Assembly: GCF_030408835.1 (NCBI RefSeq)
Contig: NZ_CP047357.1
Coordinates: forward strand, 1,612,001-1,676,000
Reading direction: 5' to 3'
Length of the DNA: 64,000 nucleotides
Origin: Corynebacterium freneyi
GTDB taxonomy: Bacteria; Actinomycetota; Actinomycetes; Mycobacteriales; Mycobacteriaceae
Made by a program: the position numbers and the translations under genes. Below are positions 43,300 through 50,233 of this stretch, piece after piece. Numbering within the stretch: the stretch's first letter is position 1; every line of letters starts with the position of its first letter. The notes under the pieces are model-generated. The model saw nothing but the letters and a program-made list of their open reading frames with translations, did no database searches and was not told the origin of the DNA.

Positions 43300-44522
43300 G
43301 CGACTGGTTCGGCATTTCCCTCACTTTCCTGTTGTTGGCGTTCAACGCCTTCTTCGTCGGCGCGGAGTTCGCGTTGATCGCCGCGCGCCGTGATCGCCTG
43401 GAGGCGCTGATCGCGCAGGGCAAGAAGCGGGCGAAGACCGTGTTGGGCGCCACGGAGCATCTGTCGATGATGCTCGCCGCCGCCCAGTTGGGCATCACCA
43501 TTTGTTCGCTGCTGTTGGGCAAGGTGTCGGAGCCTGCGATCGCGCACCTGTTGGAGGAGCCGTTCGCCGCCCTCGGGGTGCCGGAGTCGCTGCTGCATCC
43601 GATCAGTTTCGCCATTGCGTTGATGCTGGTGTCGATCCTGCACATTCTGCTCGGCGAGATGGTGCCCAAGAACATCGCGTTGGCCGGCCCGGAGACGATG
43701 GCGATGTGGCTGACGCCGGTGCACCTGGCGTTCTACAAGGTGACCAAGCCGCTGCTGCTGTTCTTCAACTGGGTCGCCCGCCAAACCCTGGCGTGGTTCG
43801 GCATCACGCAGAAGGATGAGCTCGATTCGACGGTCAACACCGATGAGCTGGCGTCGATGATCGCGGAGTCGCGGCAGGAGGGTTTGCTTGACGACGAAGA
43901 GCATTCCCGCCTCAACCGCGCCCTGTCCTCGGAGAATCGCTCCATTCGCGAGGTGCTCATCGTTCCGTCGAAGACCCGCACCGTTCCGGCGTCGCCGACG
44001 GTCGGGGACCTGGAGGTGGCGGTGACGGAGACCGGGTTCTCCCGCTTCCCCGTCGCCGACGCCGATGGCCGCTACCGCGGTTACGTTCACGTCAAGGACG
44101 TCCTGGACCGCGTGCTCGATCCGGCGTCCGGCCCGGACACCCCGATTCCGGACGAGGAGATCCGCGAATTGATCGTGGTCGACGCCGATGGGGCGATCGA
44201 CCGGACCATGCGCGAGATGCGTCGTCGGTCGGCGCACATGGCCATGGCCGTCGAGGACGGTGCGTTGGTGGGCATCGTGACGCTGGAGGATCTCATCGAG
44301 GAGCACATCGGCGTCGTGCGCGACTGGACCCACGAAACCAACCAGGCCATCGCGGCTCGCCCCGGCCGCGCCACCGCGCAGGGCACGGCAGTCAAGGCCG
44401 CCCAGGTCAAGACCGCCGCCGTCCGTGCCGCCGCGAAGGCCGGCGCCAAGGCTCCCGCAAAGAACACGGCAAAGACCACGGCCAAGAATCCGCCGCAGCC
44501 CGGCGGCCCGCGCGGCGCATGA
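43296..44522 (+). CDS. CNNM-type membrane protein, short form with Ala/Lys-rich tail (pair 2)
   Basis: 408 residues. DUF21 domain: ISLTFLLLAFNAFFVGAEFALIAARRDRLEALI, LAAAQLGITICSLLLGKVSEPAIA, LGEMVPKNIALAGPE. CBS elements follow (FSRFPVADADGRYRGYVHVKDVLD; GIVTLEDLIEEHIGV). Like 26402 it lacks CorC/HlyC. Instead it ends in ~60 residues of repeated Ala/Lys/Thr (KAAQVKTAAVRAAAKAGAKAPAK), reminiscent of histone H1-like tails; this is likely cytoplasmic and nucleic-acid or lipid-surface binding is conceivable. It overlaps both neighbours by ATGA. A motif copy at 43886 encodes GLLDDEE. Confidence 0.9.
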   Translation: MSDWFGISLTFLLLAFNAFFVGAEFALIAARRDRLEALIAQGKKRAKTVLGATEHLSMMLAAAQLGITICSLLLGKVSEPAIAHLLEEPFAALGVPESLLHPISFAIALMLVSILHILLGEMVPKNIALAGPETMAMWLTPVHLAFYKVTKPLLLFFNWVARQTLAWFGITQKDELDSTVNTDELASMIAESRQEGLLDDEEHSRLNRALSSENRSIREVLIVPSKTRTVPASPTVGDLEVAVTETGFSRFPVADADGRYRGYVHVKDVLDRVLDPASGPDTPIPDEEIRELIVVDADGAIDRTMREMRRRSAHMAMAVEDGALVGIVTLEDLIEEHIGVVRDWTHETNQAIAARPGRATAQGTAVKAAQVKTAAVRAAAKAGAKAPAKNTAKTTAKNPPQPGGPRGA

Positions 44523-45433
44523 CCGCCGCGGATCCGGTGACCGGCGGCACCGGCGAGCCGCACGAAACGGTTCTCCCCCTCGAGCGGTGGCTGGCGCGCG
44601 CCGACGCCCATGCCCGCCGCGCCGACGCCCTGTGCGCCGACCATCTCGACCGCCGGGCCCGGGGGCGCAAGCACCCGGTGTGGGACTTCCTCTTCGAGTA
44701 CTACCCGGTGCGTCCGGGCACCCTGCGCCGATGGCAACCGGGCCTCGGGGTGGCCTTGGCCGGGTCGGATGATCCCCGCGCCGCCGAGCACGTGTCGCAC
44801 CTGCGCGATTTCGTCGTCGGCGACGATGGCATCGCCCGGCTGGACCACTCGGCCCATGCCCGGCGCCGTGGCGAAGCGATCTCCTACATCGCCGACCTGC
44901 TGGCCGGCACCATGGCCAACGACGCCCATTTCGACTGCTTCGGCCTTCACGAATGGGCCATGGTCTACCGCGCCGACGACACTCGCCACGCGGTGCCCCT
45001 GCGACTCGGGCAAGCGGGAACCGACGAGGTCGTCGTCACGCACAGGGTGCGGTGCACGCATTACGACGCCTACCGGTTCTTCACGCCCGAGGCCGTGCCG
45101 CTCAACGAGAACCGGCCGACGCGCGCGACCCAACCGGCGTGCGAACAGGCCGGGTGCCTGCACGCGAACATGGACCTGTACAAGTGGGCCACCAAGCTCG
45201 GCCCGCTCGTCCCCGGTGAGCTGTGGCTCGACGCGTTCGAACTCGCCCGCGACGTCCGGCGGCTCGACATGGAGGCCTCGCCCTACGATCTGGCGGACTT
45301 CGGATTCGAACCGGTGCGCATCGAAACCGCCGAAGGCAAGGCCGAGTACGTTTCCCGCCAGCGGGAACTGGCCGAGCGCGCCGCGCCGATCCGCGCGGAG
45401 TTGCTCCGTTTGGCGAGGTCGTTTCACGGCTAG
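44519..45433 (+). CDS. Conserved actinobacterial protein, 3-methyladenine-DNA-glycosylase-like annotation group
   Basis: 304 residues. The block HPVWDFLFEYYPVRPGTLRRWQPG (~61-84) is highly characteristic of an actinobacterial family that databases often label '3-methyladenine DNA glycosylase', although I see no helix-hairpin-helix or known glycosylase active site. CTHYDAYRFFTPEAVPLNENRPTRATQPACEQAGCLHANMDLYKWATKLGP (~180-230) is the other conserved segment, with two Cys and several His/Asp that could bind metal. The gene overlaps the CNNM stop by ATGA, so it is translated with the CNNM pair. The function should be regarded as unproven. Confidence 0.7.
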   Translation: MTAADPVTGGTGEPHETVLPLERWLARADAHARRADALCADHLDRRARGRKHPVWDFLFEYYPVRPGTLRRWQPGLGVALAGSDDPRAAEHVSHLRDFVVGDDGIARLDHSAHARRRGEAISYIADLLAGTMANDAHFDCFGLHEWAMVYRADDTRHAVPLRLGQAGTDEVVVTHRVRCTHYDAYRFFTPEAVPLNENRPTRATQPACEQAGCLHANMDLYKWATKLGPLVPGELWLDAFELARDVRRLDMEASPYDLADFGFEPVRIETAEGKAEYVSRQRELAERAAPIRAELLRLARSFHG

Positions 45434-45526
45434 GGTGGGATGCAAGTGCAGCAGCGCCGCACCGCAGCATCGCCGTACTGCGGCATTGCAGCATCGCAGT
45501 CACCATCCGGGAGGAGCTGAGCGTCC

Positions 45527-47212
45527 GTGGGCAGGCATTCCGACGGCAAGCCGAACTACCGCGTGGCCAAGGGGCCGTTGATTTCGCTGCTGGCGGCGAT
45601 TCTCGTGGGGGCGATGATCTTCGCGTGGGTGACGCTGCGGACTTCCGACGGCGACGATCCCGGGATCTCGGCCGACTGTTCCAAGGGGGATCTGACCCTC
45701 GTGGTCGCCGCCGATCCCGCGGTGGTCGGCGTGGTCCGCGAGCAGGTCGACGCCTGGGCCGCGACCGACCCGGTGGTCCGCGAGTACTGCGTGCGCCCGC
45801 AGGTCACCGCCAACGGTTCGCAGCAGATCCTCGACGTCATCCGGGAGCACGGCGACGACGGAGCCGACGGAGACGCGGATGGCACCGGCGGTGCGACGGG
45901 CGGCGTCAAGCCCGTGCTGCCCGCCGTGTGGGTGCCCGCCGACGATTCCTTCGTCGACGCGGCCCGCGACTCCGGGGGCGTGGGCGTCGACGGCGAAACC
46001 GCCCGCTTCTCCCCCCAGCCCGTCGGCCTGGCCGTGGCCTCCGACCGTGCCGCGGACGTCAAGGGGCGATCGTGGGACGACATCGCGGGCATCGAGGATT
46101 TGGTCATCGCGACCCCCGGCGGGCCCGACGCCGTGGTGTCCTCGGTGGTCAACGCCCGCCTGACGCCGGATACGCGGGGTCGGGAACTTCTCGACGCCTC
46201 CGAGGAGCGCCTCGCCGCCGGTGGCCGATTCACGTCGGAGGCGCTGCTGGGCCAGTTGGCCAAGGACACCGCCGAGGGCTACGACGCCGTCGCCGCGACG
46301 CAGTCGATGGTCGACGCGTCGACGCAGACCGGGTCCGAGGGCCTGAGCTTCACCTCCCCGGATGGTTCGCCGGCCCTGTCCGCGCCCATGGTGGCCTTCA
46401 CCTCCGGTGGTCCGATCAACGAGGTCAACGCCCGTGCCGCGGCGGAGTTCGTCAAGTACGCCCGCAAGAACGGCGTCGACGCCGACGCGCCGGGCGACGG
46501 GGACGACGAGACCGCCGCCGGTGCCCTCGACGGTGCGGCGGGTGAGATTCTGCCCGACGTCGCCGCCCGCGACACCGACCCGTTTGCCGGCATCGACGCC
46601 GAGGACCACGGTTCCGACGGCGCGGGCGACGATTCCGACGGCGATGCGGCCACCACCGAGCCCGCCGGGTCGACGCTGGTGCTGTTGGACACCTCCGACG
46701 GCATGGACCTCGAGGCGGTGCGCACGGCGCTGACGCCGCTGATGGACCGTGCGATCGACGGCGAGGGACGCCGCGTCGCCCTGTGGAACTACTCCTCCCC
46801 GCTGTCGGCCGGCGTGACCACCCCGGTTCGCCAGAACGTCCATTTCGGCGCCGGTGCCAAGGACCGGTCGGTCGAGGTGCTCGGCCAGCTGAGCACGGGC
46901 GGCGAACCGTGGCTGTGGCGTTCCGTCGGGCCGGCGGTCGACTACGTCGCCGAGGCATGGTCGCCGGGAGTGGCCAACCGCGTGGTCCTGGTGACCACCG
47001 GCTCCGACGCCGCCGACGATGACGCGGCCGCGGCCATCGAGCGGATCACCGCCGCCGCCACGACCGACCGGCCGGTCCGCGTCGACGTGGTCGTCGTCGG
47101 CGAGGACTCCACCGATGGCGCGCTGCGCGAGCTGGCCTCGGCCACCGGCGGATCCGTCCAGGTGGCCGGCACCGACCCGACTGCGGCGCTGGTGAAGGCG
47201 ATGGGGCTGTAG
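45527..47212 (+). CDS. Membrane-anchored protein with substrate-binding-like and VWA domains
   Basis: 561 residues. N-terminus MGRHSDGKPNYRVAKGPL is cytoplasmic; one helix (LISLLAAILVGAMIFAWVTL) leads to an extracytoplasmic part. Residues ~55-330 resemble a periplasmic binding protein (LTLVVAADPAVVGVVREQVDAWAATDP, WVPADDSFVDAA, PVGLAVASDRAADVKGRSWDDIAGIEDLVIATP). After an acidic linker (~345-385) comes a von Willebrand A-like domain (STLVLLDTSDGMDLEAVRTALTPLMDRAI ... VVLVTTGSDAADDDAA); the usual MIDAS DxSxS is DTSDG, so metal binding is uncertain. GGGAGGAG precedes the GTG/ATG region. Similar proteins are found across corynebacteria near cell-envelope genes; role unknown. Confidence 0.8.
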   Translation: MGRHSDGKPNYRVAKGPLISLLAAILVGAMIFAWVTLRTSDGDDPGISADCSKGDLTLVVAADPAVVGVVREQVDAWAATDPVVREYCVRPQVTANGSQQILDVIREHGDDGADGDADGTGGATGGVKPVLPAVWVPADDSFVDAARDSGGVGVDGETARFSPQPVGLAVASDRAADVKGRSWDDIAGIEDLVIATPGGPDAVVSSVVNARLTPDTRGRELLDASEERLAAGGRFTSEALLGQLAKDTAEGYDAVAATQSMVDASTQTGSEGLSFTSPDGSPALSAPMVAFTSGGPINEVNARAAAEFVKYARKNGVDADAPGDGDDETAAGALDGAAGEILPDVAARDTDPFAGIDAEDHGSDGAGDDSDGDAATTEPAGSTLVLLDTSDGMDLEAVRTALTPLMDRAIDGEGRRVALWNYSSPLSAGVTTPVRQNVHFGAGAKDRSVEVLGQLSTGGEPWLWRSVGPAVDYVAEAWSPGVANRVVLVTTGSDAADDDAAAAIERITAAATTDRPVRVDVVVVGEDSTDGALRELASATGGSVQVAGTDPTAALVKAMGL

Positions 47213-47333
47213 CCGGGTACCGCTCGGCCACCGCTCGCCCATCGCTTTCCCGCTGCTGAGCCACCATTCACCCACTACTTGGCAGCTGCTCTCCGGCCGC
47301 CCGGCCACACGCGTGGTGCCCAAAGACGCGAAA

Positions 47334-47359
47334 ACGCCCCGCGGGGAGGTGCGGGGCGT
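47334..47359. terminator. Hairpin terminator between convergent genes
   Basis: ACGCCCCGC/GCGGGGCGT, 9-bp stem with 8-nt loop. Four A residues on its left side make a U-run for the minus-strand MerR gene. Confidence 0.8.
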
Positions 47360-47386
47360 CGTCGTTTCAGTGGCTTGGTCGGACTC

Positions 47387-47968
47387 CTAGCCGATGCGGC
47401 GTCGGCGGCGGGCGGCGAGCTCGTCGACCGGGGCGGCGACCGGGGTGCCGTCCACGCGCTCGGACGGGAAGCTGGCGATGGAGCCTGCGAGTTCCTTCAT
47501 GATTCCCGGCACCGCGATGCCGAACACGCCCTGACCGCCGTTGAGCAGGTCGATGACCTCCTCGTTGGAGCGGCACTGGTACACGGTGCGGCCGTCGGAC
47601 ACGAGGGTGATGGTGGCCAGGTCATCGACGCCGAGGTCGCGGAGCTTGTCCACGGCCAGGCGGATGTTCTGGAGGGAGATGCCGGTGTCGAGCAGGCCGC
47701 GGACGATCTTCAGCACGAGGATGTCGCGGAAGGAGTACAGGCGCTGCGAGCCGGAGCCGTGGGCGTTGCGGATGGACGGTTCGACGAGTCCGGTGCGCGC
47801 CCAGTAGTCGAGCTGGCGGTAGGTGATGCCGGCGGCCTGGCAGGCGATGGGCACGCGGTAACCGACTTGCTCGTCCGGGCCCATGTCGAACAGCGACTCC
47901 TGCACGCCGGCGTCGGTGGCGTCGTCGAGCTTGGAGTCCTGGCGATCAGCTGCGCGATCGTCGACCAT
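47387..47968 (-). CDS. MerR-family regulator (Rv1830-like)
   Basis: 193 residues. A polar N-terminus precedes the winged helix-turn-helix GYRVPIACQAAGITYRQLDYWARTGLVEPSIRNAHGSGSQRLYSFRDILVLKIVRGLLDTGISLQNIRLAVDKLRDLG. The C-terminal portion senses or dimerises. Order OdhI-MerR-BFN-MerR matches M. tuberculosis Rv1827-Rv1830, whose last member regulates growth/division genes; the same role here is inference. Start chosen at 47968 because GGGGAGAAC lies ~9 nt upstream; a GTG at 47995 is an alternative. Its own promoter is separated from the upstream BFN gene by a terminator and a 379-bp spacer with a MerR-like dyad. Confidence 0.88.
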   Translation of the reverse strand: MVDDRAADRQDSKLDDATDAGVQESLFDMGPDEQVGYRVPIACQAAGITYRQLDYWARTGLVEPSIRNAHGSGSQRLYSFRDILVLKIVRGLLDTGISLQNIRLAVDKLRDLGVDDLATITLVSDGRTVYQCRSNEEVIDLLNGGQGVFGIAVPGIMKELAGSIASFPSERVDGTPVAAPVDELAARRRRRIG

Positions 47969-47996
47969 GTTCGTGTTCTCCCCTGGTAGTTCCACT

Positions 47997-48269
47997 GTTG
48001 TCGTTTATCTTTCGCCAAGGTTAAGGCACTGTCAACAGGATTTCGGCCGACACGCCGCGTGTCTAAACCTAAAGTTCAGGTTCAGACTTCGTGTTTCACG
48101 TATTCGCAGGTCAAAGCACCCTCATTCATCGCGACATGGGAGTTTGCGACTCAAGTCAAGGATCAGACTTCGGGGGTAATCGGGGGTGCCACTCCATGCA
48201 CTCCAGTCATCATGAGTCACATCAGTAACACGTTTGGGCGCGCGGCATCGCCTCGAAAAAGGAGAAAAA
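47997..48269. promoter_or_regulatory. Regulatory spacer upstream of the MerR gene, with MerR-like dyad
   Basis: GTCTAAACCT-AAAGTTC-AGGTTCAGAC (48061-48087) is a dyad with 9 of 10 complementary arm positions; the core AACCT-N7-AGGTT resembles MerR-family operators. Reading on the minus strand, TTGACA (48034-48029) followed by AGATAA-type -10 at about 19-bp spacing lies downstream of it, the long spacing typical of MerR-activated promoters. TCAGACTTCG occurs twice (48082, 48162). Otherwise no gene is seen in the 379-bp gap. Confidence 0.5.
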
Positions 48270-48312
48270 GCTTTGCGACGCCCGCCGCAGCATGAGTGCG
48301 CGGGCGTCGCAA
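48270..48312 (-). terminator. Motif-containing terminator after the BFN gene
   Basis: Stem TTGCGACGCCCGC (48273-48285) / GCGGGCGTCGCAA (48300-48312), 13 bp. On the minus strand it is followed by AGCTTTTTCTCC, a U-run. GCTTTGCGACG (48270-48280) forms the left flank. Confidence 0.85.
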
Positions 48313-48374
48313 TCAACCGGTGCCGCAAGCAGCCGGCACACGTTCAGCTGGCTGCGAAAGGAGCCGGCGCCCGA

Positions 48375-48932
48375 TCAGCGGTCGTCGCCGGATCCGTCCC
48401 CGTCGCCGGGCTCCCCCAGGAAATCGGCGGCGTCGATCTCGTCGAGGAATCGGGCGAACTCCTCCACCGACTCCTCTTCCTCCTCTTCGGCCAACTCGGG
48501 GTCGTCGAAAAGCGAGCCCGCCGGAACGGACACCGACTCGAGGATCTCCCTCGCGAAGACCAGAGGGGCCTCCGCGATCTCGCACACCGCAATCGCATCC
48601 GAGACCCGGCAATCCACGCGGCCGCCGTCGGAAAGCACCAGGGACGCGATGAACACGCCCTCATGGAAGCCCGTGACCTCCGCCCGCTCGATCGAATTGC
48701 CCGTGGACTCCGCCATCTCGACGATGACGTCCTGGGCGCAGGGCCGGTTCTGCGTCATGCCCGCTTCCCGGGCCGCCAGATACGCGGCCTCGGCGGCGCC
48801 GATCCACACGGGGACGACGCGACCGCTACCCGGCGGCGACAACAGAAGAACGGGGTGGTCCTCCGGCTCGTGGACCAAAATGCCGCGCGATTCGACCTCT
48901 ACGAAATCATCCATGCCACACGACCGGCCCAT
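48375..48932 (-). CDS. Bifunctional nuclease (BFN/DUF151) family protein, Rv1829-like
   Basis: About 185 residues. The DUF151 core is clear: FVEVESRGILVHEPEDHPVLLLSPPGSGRVVPVWIGAAEAAYLA, then RPCAQDVIVEMAESTGNSIERAEVTGFHEGVFIASLVLSDGGRVDCRVSDAIAVCEIAEAPLVFAREIL. An acidic C-terminal tail follows (EEEEEESVEEFARFLDEIDAADFLGE). Plant and Thermotoga relatives have nuclease activity; the bacterial role is not settled. The ATG (48932) overlaps the upstream MerR stop (TGATG); 48914 is an alternative start. It is the last gene of the odhI-merR-bfn run and is followed by a strong terminator. Confidence 0.9.
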   Translation of the reverse strand: MGRSCGMDDFVEVESRGILVHEPEDHPVLLLSPPGSGRVVPVWIGAAEAAYLAAREAGMTQNRPCAQDVIVEMAESTGNSIERAEVTGFHEGVFIASLVLSDGGRVDCRVSDAIAVCEIAEAPLVFAREILESVSVPAGSLFDDPELAEEEEEESVEEFARFLDEIDAADFLGEPGDGDGSGDDR

Positions 48933-49681
48933 CAACGACCGAGGTCGTCGTTGACCTGACGCTTCAGCAGCGTTCCGTGCAGGGTGACCAGCAACGCGGT
49001 CATCTCCCGCGCCATCTCCTCCGCCTTCTGGCGGGCGCCGTCGGCCTTCGACCGCGCCATCGGGGCGGTCGCCTGGCCGATGAGGTCGGCTTCGCGCGAC
49101 GCCGCGGTGCGGATGGTCTTCATGTGCCGGGCGTCCAGGCCGAACTCGCGCAGCTTGCCGGCGGTGGTGGCCAACGCCAGGTCATCGCCGTCGAAGCAGT
49201 CCATCGCATCCGGGGACAGCAGCCGGGCACGCACCAGGCTGCCCACGAACTCCTCGTCGACGCCCGCCCGCTCCGCCAACTCCGCGCGAGTGAGATGGAC
49301 CACCGCGGAATCGCGGAACTGATCCGGCGTCACCAGCGGCGTCACCGACGCCAGGCCCTCACCCACTGCGGCGACGTTTCCGGCGTCGATATTGTCCAGC
49401 TGCTCCTTGATGACCTTCAGCGGCAGGTAATTGTCGCGCTGGACGGTGAGGATGTAGCGGAGCCGGTCGACGTCGGCACGGGCGAAACGCCGGTACCCCG
49501 ACTGGCTGCGGGACGGCGAAATGAGGCCCTCGGACTCGAGGAAACGGATCTTCGACACCGTCACGTCCGGGAACTCCTGCTGGAGCTCCGACAGAACGGC
49601 GCCGATGGACATCTTCCCCGCGGAACGGGTCCGCGGGGAAGTTGCCCCGGAGTCGGGGGCGGAAGCGGGAACTGCTGCCAC
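48932..49681 (-). CDS. MerR-family regulator (Rv1828-like)
   Basis: 249 residues. The DNA-binding region reads MSIGAVLSELQQEFPDVTVSKIRFLESEGLISPSRSQSGYRRFARADVDRLRYILTVQRDNYLPLKVIKEQLD, the FPDVT-SKIRFLE form typical of Rv1828/FtsR-type MerR proteins that act on division genes. The C-terminal half (LTRAELAERAGVDEEFVGSLVRARLL...) contains a second helix-turn-helix-like segment. I use the GTG at 49681 (AGGAAG ~9 nt upstream), giving a 22-residue Pro/Ala/Ser lead; the ATG at 49612 directly before the domain is possible. It follows odhI by ~40 bp and overlaps the BFN gene. Confidence 0.9.
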   Translation of the reverse strand: MAAVPASAPDSGATSPRTRSAGKMSIGAVLSELQQEFPDVTVSKIRFLESEGLISPSRSQSGYRRFARADVDRLRYILTVQRDNYLPLKVIKEQLDNIDAGNVAAVGEGLASVTPLVTPDQFRDSAVVHLTRAELAERAGVDEEFVGSLVRARLLSPDAMDCFDGDDLALATTAGKLREFGLDARHMKTIRTAASREADLIGQATAPMARSKADGARQKAEEMAREMTALLVTLHGTLLKRQVNDDLGR

Positions 49682-49721
49682 GACGTGGTACTTCCTGGTG
49701 GTTTTGCTTCGGGCTGGGGGT

Positions 49722-50150
49722 TTACTTCGGGGACGTGAGGAAGACCAGACGGAACTTGCCGATCTGGACCTCGTCGCCGTTGGACAGGACGGCCGAGTTC
49801 TTCGGCTCGCGGTTGACGTAGGTGCCGTTGAGCGATCCCACGTCGACGACCTCGAAGGTGTCGCCCTCCATGCGGAACTCCGCGTGGCGGCGGGACACGG
49901 TGACGTCATCGAGGAAGATGTCGCTGTCGGGGTGACGACCGGAGGTGGTCACCGGCTGATCCAGCAGGAAACGCGAGCCGGCGTTGGGGCCGCGCTTCAC
50001 CACGAGCAGCGCCGAACCTTCGGGCAACCCCTCCACGCCGGGCACGGCGGGATCCTGGCCCGCGCCGGACTCCATCTCCTTGAGCAGGTCGGCGCGGAAG
50101 ACCGAGGTGGTCTCGACCGAAGCCTCAGGCTTGCCGGTGTTGTTCGTCAT
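49722..50150 (-). CDS. odhI: Oxoglutarate dehydrogenase inhibitor OdhI (GarA), FHA protein
   Basis: 142 residues. The unphosphorylated form binds and inhibits the E1 subunit of 2-oxoglutarate dehydrogenase; Ser/Thr kinases such as PknG relieve this by phosphorylating the N-terminal Thr-Thr. Those residues are in VETTSVFRADLLKEMES (~12-28). The FHA domain follows: GSALLVVKRGPNAGSRFLL, TSGRHPDSDIFLDDVTVSRRHAEF and VVDVGSLNGTYVNRE. Start ATG 50150 has GGAGG 7 nt upstream and a TATGAT -10 at 50200-50195. Identity to corynebacterial OdhI is high across the whole length, the best taxonomic marker of the window. Confidence 0.98.
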   Translation of the reverse strand: MTNNTGKPEASVETTSVFRADLLKEMESGAGQDPAVPGVEGLPEGSALLVVKRGPNAGSRFLLDQPVTTSGRHPDSDIFLDDVTVSRRHAEFRMEGDTFEVVDVGSLNGTYVNREPKNSAVLSNGDEVQIGKFRLVFLTSPK

Positions 50151-50194
50151 TGCACATCCTCCGGATAATCGTCCGATTTCCTGTAACGCCATAA

Positions 50195-50200
50195 ATCATA
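50195..50200 (-). promoter_or_regulatory. -10 box of odhI promoter
   Basis: TATGAT on the minus strand predicts a ~40-nt leader containing the GGAGG site. Confidence 0.5.
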
Positions 50201-50233
50201 GCCGTTGGGGCGGACCCATGTGGTGCGACTCCC

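Noticed and set aside
45901-45911. CGGCGTCAAGC as an additional 11-mer copy
   Set aside because: It differs from the motif complement at core positions, so it was not counted; likewise 9664-9674 is one base off at the conserved end.
48059-48295. 78-codon ORF in the MerR upstream spacer
   Set aside because: It crosses the regulatory dyad and the terminator; codon use and product give no support.
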